A DNA stretch of 64,000 nt. It comes from Amborella trichopoda. Lineage: Eukaryota; Streptophyta; Magnoliopsida; Amborellales; Amborellaceae. Shown piece by piece: positions 13,360-23,781 of this stretch (the first letter of the stretch is position 1; each line of letters starts with the position of its first letter). The DNA lies in NCBI RefSeq assembly GCF_000471905.2, contig NW_006498246.1:1059921-1123920 (forward strand), written 5' to 3'. The position numbers and the translations under genes were made by a program. The notes below the pieces were generated by a model. That model saw only the letters and a program-made list of their open reading frames with translations, made no database searches and had not been told where the DNA came from.

Positions 13360-14270
13360 TTTTCTTTCATCCATTCACCATTAACTCTTCCTATGCCCCA
13401 CCTTCCTGTGCTAAGTCATCGACTTCTCCATTCTTCTCTCTATATACACATGTAGGAATAGAACCTCTTTCCTTTACAAGCATCTTTTACCTTATTCCAT
13501 AGCTCTCTCAACTTTTGAGGTACCTTTAATTCCCATTGATACCATTATTTTCAATTCTTTGAAAGACCATATATAATTACCTTGTTATAGTTCATCATTA
13601 CTGATTTCATACCTTGTAACAGAGCTTTCAGTTCCAGATAATTTACGGCAGCAATTCCCATAGAGTCCAGAGAAAAAACTGAATACTGATACTTGTGAAT
13701 ATTCCATCATGCCACTAATGCCTCCTGCCTAGATTTCCTCTTGAACTACTTGTATTCATCCTTTAGGCAGAGGATTCCACCCACTTGCTCTTCCTTTTTT
13801 TCCCACACTTTTTAGTCCCAGTATCTCCTTAGTTCCCTCAAATCTTTAAAAGTTCCTTCATCACATAGGCTGAGTCTGTTACCATCAATCTAATTCTATT
13901 TTTAGTTATATCATTTTTTTCAACTTTCCTTTAAAAATTCTTCTATTCCTTTCCTTCCACACTTCCATTGTAATGTAGATTGCTATATCTTCTATATACA
14001 TTCATCTTCCATGTACATTTGTGACTCTGTGAAGCTCCTACAATTTCCATTTGACATGTTGTTCCCTACTTGGTTATGTAATAGTATTTGGAAGTAAAAA
14101 ATCTGTCTTTTCGAGTTTCATAACTACTAGTATAGGGACAACGCAAAAAAAATATGATTTCCAACCTCTTCATCTTGATTACACAAAATGCGCATACTAC
14201 TTTATCATTTAACATTCATCTCATCAAAAATAATTTTATTCTTTCTTTTTGCAACTCCTTTTAAATGTTT
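13360..14270 (-). pseudogene. LINE ORF2 remnant: RT-associated zinc finger and RNase H
   Basis: Read on the minus strand, three parts of a plant L1-type LINE appear in order. First comes a zinc-finger-RVT segment (about 14120-14200), where CAFC is followed after a frameshift by NQDEE and HIFF-like residues. Then comes a tail with WKERNRRIFKGK-like residues (about 13940-13980). Last is a decayed RNase H domain with LELKALLQGMKS (about 13610-13660) and a C-terminal stretch resembling REKNGEVDDLAQEG (about 13400-13450). Stops and frameshifts are frequent, so it is inactive. The same family is present in plus orientation at 50020-50410 and 56690-57130. Confidence 0.7.
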
Positions 14271-14365
14271 TTGAAAGCCTTTGAATTGTACTCTCCACCT
14301 CAATCATACCATATAACTTTAATTTGAAAACCACCTTGTTTCTAAATAAAAAATTTGGATTCCTT

Positions 14366-14761
14366 AAAGGGAAAAGTTTATATAGAGCCGAGGCTTGACA
14401 AGCAAATTAGAGCCTACCTCAAAAATTTCACTAGAAGAGGTTGTTTTGATGCCTAAAGATCCTCAAATTGATCATCTCGACATCAAGATGCATGGCCATG
14501 AGGAAAAAATGGATTTCAAGTTTTGGACATAGTGTATTTTGTAACGCATTTTTTGACCGTCAATTTTCAAGATTTTCAAGTTTTCATAGATCTCTTGTTC
14601 TACACAATATTTGAAGCTTCAAAATTTATAAATAAAGGCGAAAATATATTTTAATTCTATCAAAAAGATTTCCAATATTGAAACCAGATTTCTCGACCCT
14701 ATTTGAAGGTAGGCTCTAATTTGATTATTTAGAGCCTAGGCTCTATACAAACTCCACCCTT
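14366..14761 (-). mobile_element. M1 family copy c (complete, inverted orientation)
   Basis: Both ends are present: GAGCCGAGGC near 14386 and GAGCCTAGGCTCTA near 14731. The internal dyad ATCTCGACATCAAGATG lies at about 14475. Orientation is opposite to the other eight copies. Confidence 0.85.
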
Positions 14762-15084
14762 CGTTAAGCACTAGAAAAACTTTCCATTTTCTTTTGAAAA
14801 TAAATAAATGTTTTACCACTATAATAATCAATAGAGGTTAGAAATTACCATTTTTTCTGAGTGACATGGGTTCAATAGGTTCACTCAGATCCCTATATGT
14901 GAGTTGGAGAGAACTTAATTTTTTTCTTGATTTTCCACTGTTAAAGCTTTCTCAAAGTTGTTTTTGACATATACCATCAGGTTACTTTTGAAAGGAGTGG
15001 CTCTTTGGAACTCAAAATATTAAATTCAAATTTTTTTTATATTAAATATACCTGAAATCCAGTTACATGGGCCACCTCCGGTGA
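14762..15084. other. Unassigned stretch
   Basis: AT-rich; nothing recognised. Confidence 0.5.
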
Positions 15085-15480
15085 TTATTAGTGGCTCCCT
15101 ACACTAGCTACTTAGCACTTTCATCGAGGACCCACACATTCGACTCCTCTAGATCCTTGGCTTCAATGTCAAAGGGGATGAGCTCGAAACCATGATTGGG
15201 CTACCAAACCCACGTACTGGAGAATTGAATATAGTGAAAAAGCGAGGTAAAGTTCTTATCACATAGTGTGAAGGGTTCCTCTCAATTGTTTATAGTTTTT
15301 GGGGTCGCGTCGAGATCAGAGCCCTAAATGACTACTCGAGAAGGATATGGGTGAAGAAGTATAGCTTCAGGTTAGCAAATATTAAGGGTCCCAATCCTGC
15401 TTCCTAGAGGACTGATGCTAATTCACGATGCTCGCAAGTTAAAGTGGTTTGAGATTGAATTAGAAGGTTGGTAAATGTGG
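15085..15480 (+). pseudogene. F-box-associated (FBA) domain protein remnant
   Basis: From about 15156 to 15404 one frame reads through with a single internal stop. It contains FNVKGDELETMIGLP, then KVLIT, a stop, and CEGFLSIVYSFWG, EIRALNDYS and WVKKYSFRLANIKG. After a further stop and a frameshift, the segment LMLIHDARKLKWFEIELEGW follows. The order of a one-line conclusion motif, a 'CeGfLsl' strand, a 'WVKKYSFRL' strand and a final 'ldYD'-like strand is what F-box-associated interaction domains show in SCF substrate receptors. The F-box itself is not visible upstream. The piece abuts the Copia debris at 15585. Recognition rests on pattern memory; a receptor-kinase or lectin fragment is less likely. 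Confidence 0.5.
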
Positions 15481-15584
15481 GAACTGCTTGCTATAGAAAC
15501 CCCTTGCATCTTCCAAAGGGTTTTTTCATTATTTTTTTTCCCTTTTGAGTAAACTTTGATCTCATGCAAGAAGGTGATCTAAGT

Positions 15585-16950
15585 TGTAGAGATTGAAGAT
15601 ATTGTATTTATTTGTTATATATGGAAATTGTATATTTCATAAGAAGTTAAAAAAATCATTGTATGGTTCAAAACAAGCTCTAATAGCTTGGTTTGAACAG
15701 TTTTGTTAGGTCATTCCGAATGCAGGGTTGGAAGTGCTCATGACTATTCACTATTTACCCACCATTGTTTTTTATGGATAACAATTCTTCTCTAGTATGT
15801 TGATGATATTCTCATCTCAGGAAACAGCCTTGATAATATATAACTCTTGAAAGAGCTTTTCAGTCACTCATTCAAAATGAATGATTTGGGTCTATTGACT
15901 TACTTTCTTAGCCTAGAGATTTATTATCCCCCAATAGATATATAGTTAACCAAAAGAAGTACACCAATGATTTGATCAAACTAGCCAACTTATCTGATGA
16001 TAAACTGGTGGATACACCAATGGAGGTTAATGTAAAATATAAGAAGGATGATGGGGACAGACTTCCAGATGCAACTCTTTATAGACAATTGGTTGACAGT
16101 TTAATTTATCTCACCATGACACGTCCTGATATATCCCATGCAGTACAGGTCGTCAGCCAATTCGTTGCAAATCCACGTCGCATCCACCTCTTAGTTGTCC
16201 ATCGTATTATTCGTTATCTACGGGGTATATACTATAGAGGCCTATTCTTCTCTTCTAACTCTTCTCTCCAGTTACAAGCTTATGCTGATGTGGATTGGGC
16301 AAGTTGCCTAGATACTCGACACTTGACCACTCGATGGTACATATTTTTTGGAGACTATCTAATATCATGAAAATATAAAAAACAGCAAACTGTGTCCAAA
16401 TCTTTTGTGGAAGCCGAATACCAAGCAAAGTCCTCATCTTGTAGTGAAATTACTTGGTTGAGAGGACTTTAACATGACCTCAATATTTTCATTGATCTCC
16501 GACGCCATTTTATATTGATTATATGAGTACTATACACATTGCCTCAAATCCATTGTTCCATGACCGCACAAAGCATATAAAAGTTGATTGTCATTTTATT
16601 CGTGAAAAATTCCTGGCTCGATAAGTTATACTTCCACATATTACCTCACAACAACAACTTGCAGCAAGTTTTACCAAGGTAATGACTTGTGATCATCATG
16701 ACTATCTCCTTGATAAACTGATGTTGTACAACCAACCTCAGTTTGAGGAGTGTAGAGATTGAAGATCTTGTATTCATTTGTTATATATGGAAAGTGTATA
16801 TTTTATAGGAAGTTACTCATTGTAATTTATCTTGTTATGTAAGTTAAAGTGCGGTGCAAGTTATATCTGGTTGTATTATATACATGTTAATAATGGTCAA
16901 TGATGAAGAGTTTTTTCCTCTGCCTCTTTGTGTGTTTGACATAAGTCTTG
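15585..16950 (+). mobile_element. Copia (Ty1-type) LTR retrotransposon, internally deleted
   Basis: An LTR start (TGTAGAGATTGAAGAT) occurs at 15585 and again at 16751. Only about 64 bp of the 5' LTR remain before the sequence passes directly into reverse transcriptase at about 15655, so gag, protease and integrase are deleted. The 3' LTR begins after a purine-rich tract (about 16741-16750). Its end is not certain, roughly 16940 or further. Confidence 0.8.
15655..16750 (+). pseudogene. Copia pol remnant: reverse transcriptase and RNase H
   Basis: The frame shows LYGSKQALIAWFEQF, then LVYVDDILISGN (the YVDD catalytic motif), KMNDLGLLTYFLSLEI, and the long open segment 15972-16370 with LVDTPMEVN, DSLIYLTMTRPDISHAVQVV and QAYADVDWASCLDTR. 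Downstream are FVEAEYQAKSSSCSEITWL and the C-terminal HDRTKHIKVDCHFIREK, which is the usual Copia RNase H end. Stops at about 15840, 15940 and 16370 show it is dead. Confidence 0.85.
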
Positions 16951-17775
16951 TTTGATGTAGAGCACAATGTAAATCTCATTGATGGGAGGCTCATTCTTTA
17001 TTTCTTTTTTTTTTCACTTTATCACAAGTCGAAAACCAATTTTGTTTATATTTCATAAATTGATAAGACCCTTCCACACCCAATTGTATAAGACCCCAAT
17101 GGATCGTAGGTAGTTTTGGATGTGAATCTCGAGATTAAATTGATGCCTTACCGTCTAAATGGCTGCCCACCGAGTTAGCTGGTGACCTTTTCCCTCCTCT
17201 CTCTCTCTCTCTACTAAATCTCTTTACAACGCCTCTCCTCTTGTAGGAACGGTAACTTACTTATTCGTTAGAGTATTCACTACTACCGTAAACTAACAGA
17301 CGTAATGACTAGTNNNNNNNNNNNNNNNNNNNNACGTTACGGTATGGTGGAACCTTTCCCCGTTCCTCCTACCTCTTCGCTCTCTCGTAAAATACTCTTT
17401 TCAAAAGGGCCCCTCTCCTCTTTGTGGAAAGGAATTAATTTATTCTTGAGATTCACATCCAAAACTAACAGCGATGCATTGGGGTCTTATACAATTGGGT
17501 GTGGGAGGGTCTTATCAATTTATGGAATATAAACAAAATGGTTTTCGAATTGTGATAAAGTAAAAAAAAAGAAATAAACGATAGGCCTCCCCATCAATGA
17601 GATTCACATTGTGCTCTACACCAAACATGACTTATGTCAAACACATAAAGAGGCAGAGGAAAAAAATCTCTATCATTGACCATTATTAACATGTATATAA
17701 TATAACCAGAGATAACTTGCACCGCAATTTAACTTACATAGCAAGATAAACTACAATGAGTAACTTCCTATAAAT
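16796..17775. repeat. Inverted repeat of about 345-bp arms around a 20-N gap
   Basis: The left arm 16796-17138 reappears reverse complemented at 17432-17775, with an estimated identity above 90 percent by eye. It covers the Copia LTR and adjacent sequence including the segment around GACCCTTCCACACCCAATTG. The spacer holds the assembly gap 17314-17333. The arrangement may be genuine or an assembly fold-over. Confidence 0.75.
17314..17333. other. Assembly gap (20 N)
   Basis: Twenty undetermined bases lie here. The flanks (about 17236-17350) have unusual dinucleotide content; see findings. Confidence 0.99.
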
Positions 17776-17829
17776 TGATACCTTATCGTCTAAATGGCTG
17801 CCCACCAAGTTAGTCGGTGACCTTTTCCC

Positions 17830-17865
<36 letters not shown>

Positions 17866-18506
17866 AAATACTCTTTTCAAAGGCCCTCTCCTCTATGTGG
17901 AAAGCTTGGAGGAAGCTCGAGCACATCGTCTGGCAATGCTTGGAGGAAGCTGGTGACTTTCTCTCTCCCCCCCCTCTATCTCTCTCTCTCTTTCTAAAAT
18001 ACTCTTTTCAAAGGCCCTCTCTTCTCTGTGGAATGCTTGGAGGAAACTCGAGCATATCGTCTGGCAACGCTTGGAGGAAGCTAGTGACCTTTTCTTCTCT
18101 CTCTCTAAAATACTATTTTTAAAGGCCCTCTGTTTTCTATGGAACGCTTGGAGGAAGCTCCAACACATCATCTGACAACGCTTGGAGGAAGCACAAGCTT
18201 CGATATTGGGAATCAAGCTTTTCCCATCTTTCTTTCTCTCTCTCTCTATAAAGTACCATTTTCAAAGGCAAAGATCTTCAAAGCTCTACTCACCACAACT
18301 GCAGATGCCGTGGAAAATCTCAGATTGGGGGTCCATTGTCATTTTTTTGCATCTTAAGGCTTGGATTTTCTCTCTTGATTGAGTTGTATCACAAGAAATT
18401 GTTCTTAAATATGTTTGGTGAGAGTTTTGGGGGCTTGATACCTTTCCATTTTCTTGTATCACAAGTTTTGAATTTTCTCTCTATAATCATTATTGGTTTT
18501 TTTGAG

Positions 18507-18764
18507 TTATTTGAACTAAACTTGGTAAATAACTATCTTGAAGGACCCATTCCAGAAAATTTGAGCTCTTGTGTGAATTTTAATAGTCTGTAAGATATTA
18601 ATTGTAGTTCTCTTCGTCTATGTTTTCCTTCTCTATTTTCAATTTTAAGTCTCTGTTTTTATGGTGTTTCTAGATTAGTGTTTTCCTTGCAACGATATGC
18701 ACAACAATAGATTGAATGGAACTATCCTGGTGGCATTTGAAAGGCTTGAGAGTACGACATACTT
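18507..18764 (+). pseudogene. Captured ERECTA-like LRR receptor kinase exons (copy A)
   Basis: Two exons with intron between them are carried by element E. The first (18507-18589, 83 bp) reads LFELNLVNNYLEGPIPENL and ends at a GT donor. The second (18693-18764, 72 bp, one LRR) reads DMHNNRLNGTILVAFERLES and ends at GT. The 24-residue repeat, the 72-bp exon size and the splice between SL and the next N/D are the layout of ERECTA-family LRR exons. Both exons are still open in this copy and in phase, but the second acceptor is AA instead of AG. No kinase domain is nearby, so this is a gene fragment, not a receptor gene. The same exons, with identical borders, are in copy B. Confidence 0.65.
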
Positions 18765-18770
18765 GTGAGT

Positions 18771-19799
18771 TCCTAATTACCTAATTATAACCATCAAAAA
18801 ATCGGATGGTTTCTATTCCATGCTAGGATGTGATTCTTTCAGGCACTTCTAAAGTATGAATTAAATTTTATTTAGGTTGATTGCCCGATTGAGTAGGTTC
18901 CATCCCAAAAATTTGGGTGCTAATCTCCTAGTTAGGTTTTGCCCATGGGAGCAAATTACAATGTGCTTCTGTGGGAGGACAAAATTATTTCACATCAATT
19001 AGTGATGATCATTCTTTGCAAGTTGGTGAATGTACAAGAGCCCATCAGACGTGAAGCTTGACTCATAAATGCGAAGGAGAAAAGCATTTGGGTAACCAAT
19101 AGTTTAGAGGTTATAACTTGATTCTTTATCTGAAGATTAGAATACTATAGACTTGATTTAAGACAATTAGACATGTGTGGAGAAGCATCATAGCTAAAAC
19201 CCAAAAAGAATAAAAGCACAACCTTCTTCATAACATTCTCATAACTGGCTTGACTGACTAGAGAGAAAGCCACCGCAGACACATCTGCTACTCTGTAGCT
19301 CAAAGGCCTCAGCCTATTGTAATCTTATTGCCTTGCCAAAAGAAAGAGAGCAACGAGAAATCTGATAAATCGGGCGAAATTACAAGAGAAAGAAAGTGAC
19401 AAATCAGTGAAACATGTAGTTAGGAACAATTGATTGGGGAAATAAAACCAAGCTAAATATATTATGGGTATATTCTCAAGTTGGCATAGGTATTAATGAG
19501 TTAGCATATGATCTCTCAGTATTTACTCAAACTAGCGTGGGTATAATAACAACTATAGAGCCTTGCATCAGATTTGGGATGAACAAGTGTTGATGAGCAC
19601 TTTTTTTTTGGCTGAATAAGATGAACACATCTTATACTCTTGATCCACTTATAATTAATGATAACCTGAATAAGATGCATTTGGTACATATACTGATGGG
19701 TTTTAGATTACATTATCAACATATAAATCTATTTTTATCAAGATTTGATGATGCTTTTACAAGTATAATTGTAGAAGAGGCCAGATCGCCCCTCATGTC
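18771..19799. other. Unassigned stretch
   Basis: No gene is recognised. A 71-codon open frame at 19621-19836 runs into the LTR at 19800 and has no clear family signature. Confidence 0.45.
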
Positions 19800-20132
19800 T
19801 GTTAGAATTCGTGGGAGCATGCATCACAGATATTGAATGGAGAATGCAGATAAAAGAAGAGAGAACAACATTTACGTGCCGAAGCCTTACGTCCATGGCT
19901 CTAAAGCCCAATTATCTACATCTTCATTATTTTGGATGAATGTTTATATAAATAAGTACCTCTTTATATAGAGGACAATCACACAATTATATGAGATAAA
20001 TATGGTATGATAACTTGTTGACCAAGTAACTTGGTCTCTATCTTCTAGATACCTAACCTTATCAAGAGATATATACCTATACATCCATAATTATATATAT
20101 CAATATGAATACAAGATATCCATATTCCAATA
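19800..20132 (-). repeat. 3' LTR of the 19.8-23.8 kb element
   Basis: It spans 333 bp and ends in CA on the minus strand. It carries short AT-rich motifs such as ATAATTATATATATCAAT shared with the other LTR, and is preceded on the minus strand by the polypurine tract at 20133-20145. Confidence 0.85.
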
Positions 20133-20145
20133 CTCCCCCTCAAAC
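20133..20145 (-). other. Polypurine tract
   Basis: On the minus strand this reads GTTTGAGGGGGAG directly before the 3' LTR, the primer site for plus-strand DNA synthesis. Confidence 0.75.
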
Positions 20146-20193
20146 TCAAGACGTTTTGACACAAAGCAGCTCGAGTTTGAACATTACTAAGCT

Positions 20194-20818
20194 GGCAAAA
20201 AAAAAATCACATGTTACCATGGTCAACTTTTCTTGGGCTCTCTACTTTCTTCTATAGACTTTCTTTCTCTAGGGTCTTCCAAGAAACAACCTTTCTTGGG
20301 CTATCTACTTTCTTCTTTGAAGATCTTCTCTCTTCAGAGGCTTCTCTGAAGATCTCTCTCTTCAGACGCTTCTTTTCTTTCCAGAGGCTTTCTTTCTCTA
20401 AAAGAAAGGATTTTTCTTTCTCTCTCTTTGGAACATCCGAGATCGAGTAACAAAAAACTCGACGATCATCACACAGGATGGAGCAACGAAAAACTCCATC
20501 ATTAAACATGATCAAGTAAGGAAAAACTTGATCACCAACCAGGATAGAGAAATTCAATCATCTTCATCTCTTCATCTGAAGACAGAACTCTTATGGGTCG
20601 AGAAATTCGATCATCTTCATCTCCTCCTCTGGAGACGAAACTCTTCATCATCAGCCATAACTTCGGAACTCTTAATCATCCACCATTCAGAATTTGGATT
20701 TTCTTGTCCACATAGCGGTTACATTAGAGATATTGACATCATCTCATCTCCATATCTCCTATTCTCCATATCTTCTATACTCCTATTCTCCATATCTCCT
20801 ATACTCTCCCCCTCAAGT
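20194..20818 (-). mobile_element. Second LTR-like segment with its own polypurine tract
   Basis: At 20804-20818 the minus strand shows a second purine tract (CTTGAGGGGGAGAGT) of the same kind as the one at 20133. The sequence that would follow it on the minus strand (20803 downward) is pyrimidine-rich on the plus strand and non-coding. It may be a partial LTR of another Copia element nested here. Its ends are not defined. Confidence 0.4.
20445..20535. repeat. Three tandem hairpins with a conserved A-rich loop
   Basis: Stem arms are 20445-20449/20458-20462, 20479-20484/20495-20500 and 20510-20517/20528-20535 (5, 6 and 8 bp, all perfect). The loops are AACAAAAA, CAACGAAAAA and TAAGGAAAAA. The stem sequences differ between units while pairing is kept. 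Confidence 0.7.
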
Positions 20819-20883
20819 TGGGTGTGGATGCGAAGAAACACCCAACTTGCAAAAATTTTTTTTTTTTTTAGTACAATCATATA

Positions 20884-21300
20884 AAAACAAAATACCAATG
20901 AAATTGGGCTTCTAGAAAATAGCCCACATTTTAAAAAAATACCACCGGCATCCGCATAGTAGCCATGAATCACATAGGTCAAAACTGACTGGCCCCCACC
21001 AATCTATTCACCCAAAACCTTGGACATGTTAAGTAAATGGGCAAGGGCTCCATTAATGAATTCTTGAACATAAGGCCATAATCTCTTGGGCCACATGGTA
21101 CGCGTACAATATAAGCCCCATTGTTCTCTCCCTTTCTCTTTCTAGATCAACGACATGAGTTGACGTAGGATATGCACAAGAAACTGTGCGCCTTTGAGAA
21201 GGTTAATCAAGATAGGCCTCTTTCTTACACCGACAGAAAACTAATTGCAGAAATGTAATAATCCTAATATTCAAAAAAAAAAAAGAGGGAAAATGAACTT
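20884..21300. other. Unassigned interior of the LTR element
   Basis: Non-coding; no motif is recognised beyond short A and T runs. Confidence 0.4.
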
Positions 21301-23069
21301 TTAATAAGTGATGGTCCATATGAGCATGATGGTCCTTAGGGACCATCACTATTTTCAAAAGCTTTTGGCTTAAGCTTTTCTTATCTTATGACGTGGCTTG
21401 TAGTTTCTCTTACGTGTTGGCCATTGACAATCCATTATGACGTGTAAGTAAATTAAATATGCCATCTTCCTATAGTATAACCATGAGATGTGTCTTTTTA
21501 ACTGAAACTTTTATCACTGAGCTCTTGTGTATACTGATTCCATAAGATCTACTGTAAACGGGCGGCCTTTTAGTGCCCCAACCAACATACACAAAAAGCA
21601 TTAATTTTGTGAGTGATTAAAAGTAAAGCATCAATTTCGTGAGTGATTAAATGTAAGTCACATCATCTTCTTGAAATATAGTCTGTTTTTAATAAATAGT
21701 GATATTTTCGTCCAGGATCTTTATTTTATAAGTTTTGTGTGTAAGTGACCTCATTGTCTCGAAAAATAATCCGTTCTTTTTAAAAATGAAATGAAATAAT
21801 TATTTCTACTTATTATCATGAATTTTAGGCGCGATAAATTTTATGCGCACGCGACCTCATTATCTTGAAAAATAATCTTTTTAATAAAAAAATTGTGAGA
21901 TTTTATCTATGTTAGAAATTTTAAATGCTTTAAATTCTTAGAAAAATAAATTTATTTATTTTTCTTGTCTATTGTTAGAAATTTTTAGATACTGTAAAAT
22001 TATTAAAAATAAATGTGATATTTCTGCTGTTAGTAAAATTGTGAGAATTCTTTCTACTGTTTTTGAATATTTAGATATTGTAAATTCATGTGCAAATGAC
22101 TGCTTTATTTTATAAAAATTGATATTTTTGCAATTGATTATAGCATTGTTGTGAAATGTTTATTTGTGAACTGATATCCCATAAATTGTGATAATTCCGT
22201 ATTCTTGAATTTCTATAAGAGTTTTTCTATACATATTAAATTGACAATTATGCTAGAATGTCTTTACGAACTGCTACCTTTATAAATTTGAGCCCAAAAT
22301 ATTTGATTGGTTGAAATGTCATTGAAAGTGACTGTTATTAATGGTTTCAGTGATATTCATATTAATGATTTCAGTGATACGTTGAGTACATGATATTGCT
22401 GCTTTCGAATGTTTAAAGAGATTTAGAAATACTTTAAGTATGCATGTGGACTCATCCGATTCGCCGGTGAGGTATAGGTGGACCTATCCGGGACGTCGGT
22501 AGGGATTAAGTGGACTCATCCGGTACGTCGGTGAGGTATAAGTGGACCTGCAGGGATTAAGTGGACCTATCTGGGACGTCGATAGGGATTAAGTGGACCT
22601 ATCAGGACGTTGATGGGGTATATAGGTGATCTACTTGGGACGCCAGTAGGGTATTTTGTGAAATCTTTTTAATTATGCGTTGACGCTAAAATGTGATATG
22701 TATTTCAAGTATTCGGATTATACTTAATTATGCATGTTTTGAAAGTGAAATTGTTAATGCATTTCTGTTAATAGATCTCCTTTTTGAAAATACTGATATC
22801 TTTCAATCATGATTATTTTTAGGATTATGATGATCACTTACTGAGTAGCCAAACTCATCAAATTATGGTAAACATTTTTTCAGGATAAATGCAGATTCAT
22901 TTTTAGTGCTAGTCGGGATCAACCTTGGAAGATATTGTTGTTGTGCTAACTTTCTTTTGTTCCCTTGTAAGAATTCGCCACTGTAAATTTGTCCTATCAA
23001 GAAATATATATATGTTTTGACTGTCACATCTCAGGAATATCAGCATTGTAAATTCTTGGGGTGTGACAA
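21300..23069 (+). mobile_element. Probable Gypsy-type LTR (solo or partial), inserted in the Copia-like element
   Basis: The stretch is AT-rich and coding-free, holds a short tandem array at 22447-22660, and ends with GGGGTGTGACA at about 23058-23068, the usual 3' end of long Gypsy LTRs. I could not find the matching 5' end or a target-site duplication, so the left border is approximate. Confidence 0.45.
22447..22660 (+). repeat. Tandem array of about 40-bp units inside the LTR
   Basis: Five to six degenerate units contain GTGGACCTATCCGGGACGTC and GGTAGGGATTAA variants. Such arrays are common in long Gypsy LTRs. Confidence 0.8.
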
Positions 23070-23448
23070 GAAACTTGTTGGACAATAAACTAATTGCAAA
23101 CTTCTTTGGTTTTGGGGAACATCAACTCGCTCTCTCTATACACGAAACTAATTGCTCGGGTAGGCAAGCTATCAAAACTAGTGGGCCTATTTCTATACAA
23201 CAAAGGAGCAAGCTTTTTATCAACCACTAATCTTGGGTATTTTTAGAGAGGGAAAAGCAAATCACATCACGCAAGGATAGAATGGGAGAGAGAGAAAACA
23301 ACACGATGGAACTTCAAGCACTTCTGTTGTGAATCTGAGCCAACAACAGGGGTAGAGGGTATTGAAATTTTTGGATAATGCAAATAAGCTGGGTAGAGAG
23401 GCTACGACGACGTTAGATATGAAGTTGAAGAACGTTGCTCTGATACCA

Positions 23449-23781
23449 TGTTAGAATTCGTGGGAGCATGCATTCACAGATATTGAATGGAGTATGTAGA
23501 GAGAAGAAGAGAGAACAACATTTACGTGCCGAAGCCTTACGTCCACGGATCCAAAGTCCAATTGGCTACATCTTCACTATTTTGGATAGATGTTTACATC
23601 AATAAGTACCTCTATATATATAGGGTAATCACACAATTACATGAGATAAATATGGTATGATAACTTGATGACCAAGTAACTTGGTCTCTATCTTCTAGAT
23701 ACCTAACCTTATCAAGAGATATATACATATACATCCATAATTATATATATCAATGTGAACCCAAGATATCCATATCCCAAG
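23449..23781 (-). repeat. 5' LTR of the 19.8-23.8 kb element
   Basis: This partner of 19800-20132 has the same length and is flanked at 23437-23448 by the primer binding site. Confidence 0.85.

Larger units (their letters stand above)
17139..18770 (+). mobile_element. Element E copy A: exon-carrying repeat element
   Basis: It begins with CTAAATGGCTGCCCACC, has CT tracts and three to four tandem units of about 112-126 bp (starts near 17866, 17992 and 18104) containing GCTTGGAGGAAGCTCGAGC, and then runs through a unique part to two LRR exons with intron sequence. The same series occurs inverted at 27085-28130. Part of it is a direct repeat either side of the inverted LTR arm (17143 and 17780). 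The true ends are not established. It resembles Pack-type transduplication. Confidence 0.6.
19800..23781 (-). mobile_element. LTR retrotransposon (minus strand), non-coding, with two 333-bp LTRs
   Basis: Two direct repeats (19800-20132 and 23449-23781) match closely, beginning TGTTAGAATTCGTGGGAGCA on the plus strand. Next to the right copy, 23437-23448 is the complement of TGGTATCAGAGC, the usual initiator-tRNA-Met primer binding site. Next to the left copy, 20133-20145 is a polypurine tract on the minus strand. The element therefore runs right to left with the 5' LTR at 23449-23781. The interior has no gag or pol and seems to hold other LTR debris. LTR divergence of several percent suggests an old insertion. 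Confidence 0.85.

Noticed and set aside
17305..17532. Open frame crossing the 20-N gap
   Set aside because: It reads through undetermined bases and inverted-repeat sequence, with no family signature.
18336..18593. 85-codon open frame as a standalone LRR protein
   Set aside because: Only its end is LRR exon; the start is intron-like sequence, and it stops right at a splice donor.
20445..20535. Riboswitch or terminator interpretation of the hairpins
   Set aside because: Plant nuclear LTR-like context with no coding sequence next to it; reported only as structured repeats.
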